NCBI RefSeq assembly: GCF_036242395.1 | Contig: NZ_CP108458.1 | Span: 7,936,001 to 8,000,000, forward strand | Origin: Kitasatospora sp. NBC_01266 | GTDB taxonomy: Bacteria; Actinomycetota; Actinomycetes; Streptomycetales; Streptomycetaceae | Length of the DNA stretch: 64,000 nucleotides | Direction: 5' to 3' | Shown here: one piece after another, positions 59,118 to 64,000 of the stretch | Position numbering within the stretch: the first letter of the stretch is position 1 | How the letters are laid out: every line of letters begins with the position of its first letter | Position numbers and translations under genes: made by a program | The notes under the pieces: model-generated | The model's input: only the letters and a program-made list of their open reading frames with translations | What the model was told of the DNA's origin: nothing | Databases searched by the model: none

Positions 59118-59879
59118 GTGGTGATCGACACGGGAGAGCCGGAGCTGCGGACGCGGTCCACCGCCGCCCAGGTGTCAGCGCTGGTCGAGGCGCTGCCCGC
59201 GCTGGCCCGGCTGCACGGCCGCTGCCTGGTGGTGGCGCTCGGCGGCCGCGCCGCCGTGGACGCGCCGTTGCAGCAGGCCTTCGCCCAGGACGTCGCCCTG
59301 CTGCGCTACCTCGGCGTCCGCGTGGTGGTCGTGCACGGCGGCGACCCGCAGGTCGCCGCCCACCTCGACCGGCTCGGCGGCGCCCGGCCGCCCGCCGGTG
59401 AGCTCACCGGGGTGGTCCGGATGGTCCTGACCGGGCAGGTGCAGCGCGAGCTCGTCCGGTCGATCAACGCCTACGGTCCGTTCGCGGTCGGCCTGACCGG
59501 GGAGGACGCGCACACCATGACGGCGGTGGAGCGGCCCGCCCCGGCCTCGCCGGCCCCGGCGTCCGAGACCCCGGCCTCGCCGGCCGGTCTCGGCCTCGCC
59601 GGCGACATCGTGGACGTCGACCCGGGGATCCTGCGGACCATGCTCGACGACGGCCGCGTCCCCGTCGTCTCCGCGCTGGCCCGCGGTGCGGACGGGGCGG
59701 TGTACACCGTCGCCACCCAGGCCGCGGCCGGCGCTCTCGCCGCGGCGCTCCCGGCCGACCTGCTGGTGCTGATGGCCGGCCCCGGGCGGCCGGGAGCGGT
59801 CGGTGAGCGCACCCGGCCGATCACGGGCGACGTGCCCCACGCCCTGCTCACGCACCTGCTCGCCGACGGCGAGAACTGA
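59118..59879 (+). CDS. Acetylglutamate kinase-like amino acid kinase (PolP-like role)
   Basis: A 253-residue amino acid kinase-fold protein. The N-terminal HGRCLVVALGGRAAV is where NAGK has a Lys-x-Gly-Gly motif; here the Lys is not obvious. VRVVVVHGGDPQVAAHLDRLG is the substrate loop. AGDIVDVDPGILRTMLDDGR and VPVVSALA are typical of ArgB. It is shorter than most ArgB by about 40 residues. With GNAT and SDR it could make N-acetylglutamate semialdehyde, as PolP does. GTG 59118 (or the next GTG) is the start. Confidence 0.82.
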   Translation: MVIDTGEPELRTRSTAAQVSALVEALPALARLHGRCLVVALGGRAAVDAPLQQAFAQDVALLRYLGVRVVVVHGGDPQVAAHLDRLGGARPPAGELTGVVRMVLTGQVQRELVRSINAYGPFAVGLTGEDAHTMTAVERPAPASPAPASETPASPAGLGLAGDIVDVDPGILRTMLDDGRVPVVSALARGADGAVYTVATQAAAGALAAALPADLLVLMAGPGRPGAVGERTRPITGDVPHALLTHLLADGEN

Positions 59880-59907
59880 GTACCCACACCCGAGGAGAAC
59901 CCCCGTC

Positions 59908-60858
59908 ATGGCCCCCACCGCCGACTCGCCCGCCGCCCGACCCGACACCCCCGCCCCCGAGGTCTGGCTGCTGTTCTGCTCGGGGTACGACCGGGACCGC
60001 AACCCGGGGGCGGCCGAGTTGGCCGACGCGTTCGAGGGCGCCTTCGGTCCGCGGTGCGCGGTGCTGCGCTCGTCCGAGCTGCTGCTCGGAGTGCGCGGCG
60101 GGCGGCTGACGCTGGCGGATCTGCACGGTCGGCCGCTGGCCGCGCCACGGGTCGTCTACGCCCGGATGTCGACGCCACGGCTCGGCGCCGACCGCGAGCT
60201 GACGCTGCTGCGGCATCTGCGGGCCATGGGCGCGGTGCTGCTGAACCCGGTGGAGGCGGTGCTGGCGGGGGTCAACAAGTTCTGGCAGTTGCAGCAACTC
60301 GCCCTGGCCGGTGTGCCGGTGCTCGACAGTCACAGCTACGTGGACGCTCCGCTGGCCCAGGTCATCGCGGCGGGGGTGCCGGAGCCGTGCGTGGTGAAGG
60401 CGGTGCGCGGCAATCGCGGGAAGGAGGTGTTCCTGGCCACCGACGCGGCGATGCTGACCGACATCCACGGTGCCCTCAGCGAGGACTCCCCGTACCTCTT
60501 CCAGGAGTACCTGGAGTTCTCCCGAGGCCGTGACCTGCGGGTGGTGGTGGTCGACGGGGTGCCCGTCGCGGCCTTCGAACGCGCCTGCGCGGACGGCGGG
60601 TTGAAGGCCAACATCTCGCTCGGCGGCACCCCCCGACTCTGCCTCGGCGAGCATTCGCAGGCCGAGGCGCTGGCCGTCCGCGCGGCCGCCGCCGTGGGCC
60701 TGCCCGTCGCCGGCGTCGACCTGCTCCACCAGCCCGACGGCGGCTTCGTGGTCTGCGAGGTCAACCCCAACGTCTCGCTGCGCGAGTGGTGCGGCGGCAT
60801 CGTCCCGGCCATCGTGGCCGCCTGCGCGGCCCGGCTGCAACCCGCTCTCCACCAGTGA
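59908..60858 (+). CDS. RimK/LysX-like ATP-grasp ligase
   Basis: A 316-residue ATP-grasp protein. Motifs are NKFWQLQQLALAGVPVLDSH, CVVKAVRGNRGKEVF (Lys), LFQEYLEFSRGRDLRVVVV and the metal-binding VVCEVNPNVSLREWCG. Gene order (after the kinase-like gene) and the sequence place it near RimK/LysX, which join glutamate or aminoadipate to carboxyl groups. It is not a paralog of the other ATP-grasp enzyme (53782). It could make a second amide bond of the peptide. No LysW-like carrier was seen. Confidence 0.88.
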   Translation: MAPTADSPAARPDTPAPEVWLLFCSGYDRDRNPGAAELADAFEGAFGPRCAVLRSSELLLGVRGGRLTLADLHGRPLAAPRVVYARMSTPRLGADRELTLLRHLRAMGAVLLNPVEAVLAGVNKFWQLQQLALAGVPVLDSHSYVDAPLAQVIAAGVPEPCVVKAVRGNRGKEVFLATDAAMLTDIHGALSEDSPYLFQEYLEFSRGRDLRVVVVDGVPVAAFERACADGGLKANISLGGTPRLCLGEHSQAEALAVRAAAAVGLPVAGVDLLHQPDGGFVVCEVNPNVSLREWCGGIVPAIVAACAARLQPALHQ

Positions 60859-60872
60859 AGGGAACCCCGCCC

Positions 60873-62060
60873 ATGACCGTCCTGCCGGCGCTCGTCCACC
60901 CCGTCTCCCCGCAGGAGTTCCAACAGGAGTACTGGGAGCGGCAACCGCTGGTCGTCCACCGCGACGACCCGGACCACTACGCCGACCTCCTCACCCTGGA
61001 CGGCATCGACCGGATGATCTCCATGGCGGGGCAGAAGCTCGACAACGTCCGCGTGGTGCTGGACGGGAAGGGGACCTCCATCGAGGACCTCGTCGCCAAG
61101 CGGCCCGGCCGCAACGCGCCCACCCACGCGCTGGAGGCGCTGTACGAGCGCTACCGCACGGGCTCGACCGTGGTCCTCAACGGCGCGCACGAACGCTGGG
61201 AGCCGCTGCGCCGGCTGGCCCACGCGCTCGGGGGCGAGCTGGGCGCGCTGGTCCGGATGAACGTCTACCTCACCCCCGCCGGAGCGCGGGGCTTCACCCC
61301 GCACTACGACAAGCACGACGTCTTCGTGGCGCAGATCCACGGCACCAAGCGGTGGCGGCTGGCGCGCGCCCGGCACGAACTGCCGCTGCCGGAGCAGCGC
61401 TACGACAAGTCGAAGGCCGCCGCGGAGCCGGACCAGGAGTTCGACCTGCGCGCCGGCGACCTGCTCTACCTGCCGCGCGGGACCATCCACTCCGCCAGTT
61501 CGAACGACACGGCGTCGGCCCACATCACCATCGGCATCCGGCCGGTCATCTGGGCACAGGTGATCGGTGACGCCGTCGAGGAGGTGTTCGCCGAGGACGT
61601 CCGGTTCCGCAGGTCGCTGCCGATCGGCTTCGCCGACGACCCGGCGCTGCGCGACCAGGTGGCGCACACCGCCGCGGACCTGCTCGACGCACTGCGCGCC
61701 CGGCTGTCGCCCCAGGCGCTGGCCGCGCGGTCGGCGGAACGGGTGGTCTCGATCAGCGCGCCCGTGCTGCGCCACCACCTCACCGACCTCGAGGACCTCG
61801 CCCGGCTGGACACCGGCACCCGGGTCCGGCGCCGTCCCGAGCTGTGCTGGCGGCTGACCACCGACGGCGGGGCGGTGGTGCTGCGGTTCCACGACAAGAG
61901 CGTCGAGCTGCCGGCCGACACCGCCGAGGAGGTCCGCTACCTGACCGGGAAGGACGGCTCGTGGTTCACCGCGGCCGACCTGCCCGGCGGCCCGGACGAG
62001 GCGGGCCGCCTCGCCCTGGTCAGGACGCTGGTGCGGGAGGGCTTCCTCACCCTGCGGTAG
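60873..62060 (+). CDS. JmjC/ROX-like cupin oxygenase
   Basis: A 395-residue protein of the cupin_4/ROX family (like YcfD and NO66). The Fe site is FTPHYDKHDVFVAQIHGTKR (His144, Asp146) and GDLLYLPRGTIHSASSND (His206). A C-terminal winged-helix-like half follows. Known members hydroxylate ribosomal proteins; in biosynthetic clusters they may hydroxylate small molecules or peptides. It is the last gene of the main operon, with GGGAA before the ATG. Substrate unknown. Confidence 0.85.
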   Translation: MTVLPALVHPVSPQEFQQEYWERQPLVVHRDDPDHYADLLTLDGIDRMISMAGQKLDNVRVVLDGKGTSIEDLVAKRPGRNAPTHALEALYERYRTGSTVVLNGAHERWEPLRRLAHALGGELGALVRMNVYLTPAGARGFTPHYDKHDVFVAQIHGTKRWRLARARHELPLPEQRYDKSKAAAEPDQEFDLRAGDLLYLPRGTIHSASSNDTASAHITIGIRPVIWAQVIGDAVEEVFAEDVRFRRSLPIGFADDPALRDQVAHTAADLLDALRARLSPQALAARSAERVVSISAPVLRHHLTDLEDLARLDTGTRVRRRPELCWRLTTDGGAVVLRFHDKSVELPADTAEEVRYLTGKDGSWFTAADLPGGPDEAGRLALVRTLVREGFLTLR

Positions 62061-62272
62061 GCGTGGGCCGGCGGGCACCGCGGATTGCGGCCGCAGTACG
62101 AGCGTGCCCGTCGGTTTCCTTCGAAGGACAGCGATTGCTTGAGGGGAACTCGTCAGAATGCTAGTTTTTCCGTGTACAAATCCGGTCGGCGGCCCTGCCC
62201 GACCCGGCAATCGCCGCCTCGGTCATGGCCTCCGTTGCATGGATCAGTCCAGCGGAAGCGAGATGACGTTCT
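62061..62272 (+). promoter_or_regulatory. Intergenic region before the TTA-containing methyltransferase
   Basis: A 212-bp gap with lower GC (62110-62190) that probably holds a separate promoter. No clear hairpin follows the operon. Confidence 0.4.
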
Positions 62273-62914
62273 ATGGACCTCAATCAGTCGTTACGCAGGC
62301 TCCGCCGCCACCTTTACGGAAGGTATTTCGACATCCGGCACCGGGTGGACACCACCAGCTGGGCCGCGGAGTCCCTGCACCGGGGTGACCACAACTCCTA
62401 CGCGCCCTCGGAAACCTGGCAGTTACTGCGAATCCTGCCACCATCCGAGATCCTCCCGACGGATACCTTCGCCGACGTGGGTTCCGGCAAGGGACGGGTC
62501 GTGGTCGCGGCGGCACGCCATTACGGGTTTCGCCGGATCGTCGGAGTGGAGCTGTCGGCGGAGCTCGACAGAATCGCCCGGAACAATGTCGCCGAGATGC
62601 GCCCGGCGCGCAGTCCGATCACGCTGGTGCATTCCGATGTCGACCACTGGGACATTCCCCCGGACCTCACGGTCTTCCACCTCTTCAACCCCTTTACCGG
62701 CCCGACCTTCCGCCGTTTCGTGACGAATATCGTGGCCTCGCAGCGGAAGCACCCCCGGACCATCCGCGTCGTCTACGTCCGACCCGTGATGGCCGAGGCG
62801 CTCACCGAGCAGGGTTTCACCCTGGTCCGAAGCCGGCGGACCGTCTCGCTGTACGCTCGCGAGCCGTCCGCGGCCGGCGGCGGCCCGGAGCACGGGGCGG
62901 GTGTCCGCTACTGA
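62273..62914 (+). CDS. SAM-dependent methyltransferase with two TTA codons
   Basis: A 213-residue class I methyltransferase. Motif I is TFADVGSGKGRVVVAAARHY, and the next strand is RIVGVELSAELDRIARNN. The motif IV region reads LTVFHLFNPFTGPTFRRF, where DPPY-type residues occur in other families. TTA codons at 62291 and 62423 make it dependent on the bldA tRNA. The GC content and codon use differ from the operon, so it may have joined the cluster later. Its stop overlaps the stop region of the convergent regulator by seven bases. Methylation of the nucleoside is possible but unproven. Confidence 0.8.
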   Translation: MDLNQSLRRLRRHLYGRYFDIRHRVDTTSWAAESLHRGDHNSYAPSETWQLLRILPPSEILPTDTFADVGSGKGRVVVAAARHYGFRRIVGVELSAELDRIARNNVAEMRPARSPITLVHSDVDHWDIPPDLTVFHLFNPFTGPTFRRFVTNIVASQRKHPRTIRVVYVRPVMAEALTEQGFTLVRSRRTVSLYAREPSAAGGGPEHGAGVRY

Positions 62915-63795
62915 GCCGGGACGGCCGGGTGGGATGGGGTGCGGGCGGCGGCGACGGTGTCGGCGAGAAGTTCGAGGGCGGCGGCCGAGGCGGTACCGGG
63001 TTCCGCGCTGTACATGAGTGTCCGATGGCCGCTGTCATCGGAGAACTGCATGCTCTCGAAGGAGAGTTCCATCGCGCCGACCAGCGGGTGGTGGAACGAC
63101 TTGGTGCCCACGGTGCAGTTGCGGACCGGATGGCGTGACCACAGTGCCGCGAACGTCGGGCTCTGGATGGCCAACTGGCCGACCAGCTGGGCCAGTCGCT
63201 GGTCCTCGGGGTGGCGCCCGACCACCAGTCGCAGGGCGGCGAGGGCCACCCGGGCCTCCTCGTCCCACTGGGTGTACAGCTCGCGGGTGTGCGGGTCCAG
63301 GAAGAGAAGTCGAGTCAGGTTGGGGCGTTCCGCGGCGTGGTCCGGGCTGTTCGGGGCGAGATGGCCGGCCAGCAGGGCGTGGCCCAGCGGGTTCCAGGCC
63401 AGCACGTCGTTGCTCCGGCCGAGTACCACGGCCGGCACGTGCGTCATCGCGTTGATCAGGTGCCGGGTGGCGGCGCGGGCCCGCTCCGGGCGGAGGGCCG
63501 GCGCCCGCTTGGCCCGCCCCGGCCGGGCGAGGTTGCGCAGGTGCGCGTGCTCGTCCGGGCTGAGCCGCAGGGCCCGGGCGACGGCGTCGAGGACTGCGTC
63601 CGAAGCGTTGGCGCTCTGCCCCTGTTCGAGCCTCGTGTAGTAGGTCACGCTGACGCCGGCCAGTATCGCCAGTTCCTCGCGGCGCAGCCCGGGGACCCGG
63701 CGGCGGTTGACGCCGGGGCTCAGGCCCACGTCCTCCGGACGCAGTTGAGCCCGTCGGGTGCGCAGGAACTCTCCCAGTGCGGTCGGTGTGTCCAT
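62908..63795 (-). CDS. XRE-family (MmyB-like) transcriptional regulator
   Basis: A 295-residue regulator. The HTH is FLRTRRAQLRPEDVGLSPG and REELAILAGVSVTYYTRLEQ. A C-terminal MmyB-like ligand-binding domain follows (VVLGRSNDVLAWNPLGHALL, then HHPLVGAMELSFESMQF). ATG 63795 is preferred (MDTPTALGEFLRTRR). In actinomycetes these regulators usually repress a divergent oxidoreductase gene, which fits the truncated gene at 63969. A perfect 10-bp inverted repeat lies between. Confidence 0.9.
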   Translation of the reverse strand: MDTPTALGEFLRTRRAQLRPEDVGLSPGVNRRRVPGLRREELAILAGVSVTYYTRLEQGQSANASDAVLDAVARALRLSPDEHAHLRNLARPGRAKRAPALRPERARAATRHLINAMTHVPAVVLGRSNDVLAWNPLGHALLAGHLAPNSPDHAAERPNLTRLLFLDPHTRELYTQWDEEARVALAALRLVVGRHPEDQRLAQLVGQLAIQSPTFAALWSRHPVRNCTVGTKSFHHPLVGAMELSFESMQFSDDSGHRTLMYSAEPGTASAAALELLADTVAAARTPSHPAVPAQ

Positions 63796-63840
63796 GGCAC
63801 CAGTGTGCCCGCCGGCCGTGCCCTGAGCCGGGCTCAAGGT

Positions 63841-63900
63841 ACCCCTGCGAGTGCTACTTTCGGCAGTCGCAGCCAACGGCCGACTACCTTTCGCAGGGGT
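63841..63900. promoter_or_regulatory. Operator candidate: 10-bp inverted repeat
   Basis: ACCCCTGCGA at 63841-63850 is matched in inverted orientation by TCGCAGGGGT at 63891-63900, with 40 bp between (50 bp centre to centre). A weaker direct repeat (GCTACTTTCGGCAG and ACTACCTTTCGCAG) overlaps. It probably binds the divergent MmyB-like regulator. Confidence 0.6.
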
Positions 63901-63968
63901 CTGGGTAGCCGCGGCAACCCGGCGCAGGCTCGTCCTCGTACCAGAGACGACGACGAAGGGTTCTTGCC

Positions 63969-64000
63969 ATGTCCGCGGTTGACGATCTGAACGTACGGGA
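63969..64000 (+). CDS. Start of a gene cut by the window end
   Basis: ATG at 63969 with a GAAGGG site, then MSAVDDLNVR to the window edge. It is divergent from the MmyB-like regulator, whose usual partner is an SDR or aldo/keto reductase. Only ten residues are visible, so identity is not assigned. Confidence 0.5.
   Translation, partial: MSAVDDLNVR

Noticed and set aside
59118..60858. A LysW-type amino-group carrier system (kinase plus LysX-like ligase).
   Set aside because: No small acidic protein ending in the EDWGE-like motif was found in or near the operon; the polyoxin-like acetylated route fits better.

Overview
The window is about 73% GC, with dense genes, GTG and TTG starts, TTA-containing genes and type I-E-like CRISPR repeats. 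This points to a filamentous actinomycete, most likely Streptomyces, Kitasatospora or a close relative. No rRNA or tRNA genes were seen.

Layout. (1) 1-7.6 kb is accessory: the end of an MFS transporter, a WS/DGAT-like acyltransferase, a GT1 glycosyltransferase, an alpha/beta hydrolase and a methyltransferase. These are followed by a broken DUF5819-like gene coupled to an HTTM membrane protein. (2) 8.0-12.6 kb holds two insertion sequences. One is a complete IS3-family element with matched terminal inverted repeats and a 3-bp target duplication, inserted beside a vestigial CRISPR unit. The other is an IS1634-like transposase that seems to have lost an internal block. Between them lie a thioredoxin-like lipoprotein and a DsbD-N-like protein. 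(3) 12.7-27 kb carries typical actinomycete chromosomal genes: methyltransferase, crystallin-J1-like/ATP-grasp pair, serpin, EamA exporter, two LysR regulators, DUF1266 protein, SDR and a Ser/Thr kinase. (4) 27.1-32.3 kb holds a sulfotransferase and a cysC-cysD-cysN operon that makes its donor PAPS, with no cysH. A second one-spacer CRISPR unit follows at 32.6 kb. (5) 33.3-37.1 kb is a fused double ABC half-transporter.

(6) 37.5-62.9 kb is the main find: a nucleoside biosynthetic cluster of about 25 kb. Its core is a near-continuous operon that begins with a TruD-type pseudouridine synthase (C-nucleoside formation). Next come a MurA-fold enolpyruvyl transferase (NikO/PolA type), a cobalamin-binding radical SAM enzyme (NikJ/PolH type), a HisC-like aminotransferase (NikK/PolI type), a tyrosine-phosphatase-like enzyme (NikL/PolJ type) and a 2OG-Fe oxygenase (NikM/PolK type). 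This is the octosyl acid/aminohexuronic acid route of nikkomycins and polyoxins, apparently run on pseudouridine. Downstream, an amino-acid 2OG oxygenase, SDR, GNAT, NodU/TobZ carbamoyltransferase and acetylglutamate-kinase-like protein resemble the carbamoylpolyoxamic acid pathway of polyoxin. Two ATP-grasp ligases and a stand-alone LanB-type glutamylation-domain protein (a candidate aminoacyl-tRNA-dependent ligase) could make the peptide bonds. A BpsA-like protein, a JmjC/ROX-like oxygenase, two TauD-like oxygenases, an SGNH hydrolase, a 2-hydroxyacid dehydrogenase and a class II aldolase are likely tailoring or precursor enzymes. The predicted product is a peptidyl C-nucleoside that joins features of malayamycin/ezomycin with polyoxin/nikkomycin.

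The window closes with an XRE/MmyB-type regulator divergent from a truncated gene. A perfect 10-bp inverted repeat lies between them. All functions are inferred by reading the sequence; no database search was run.
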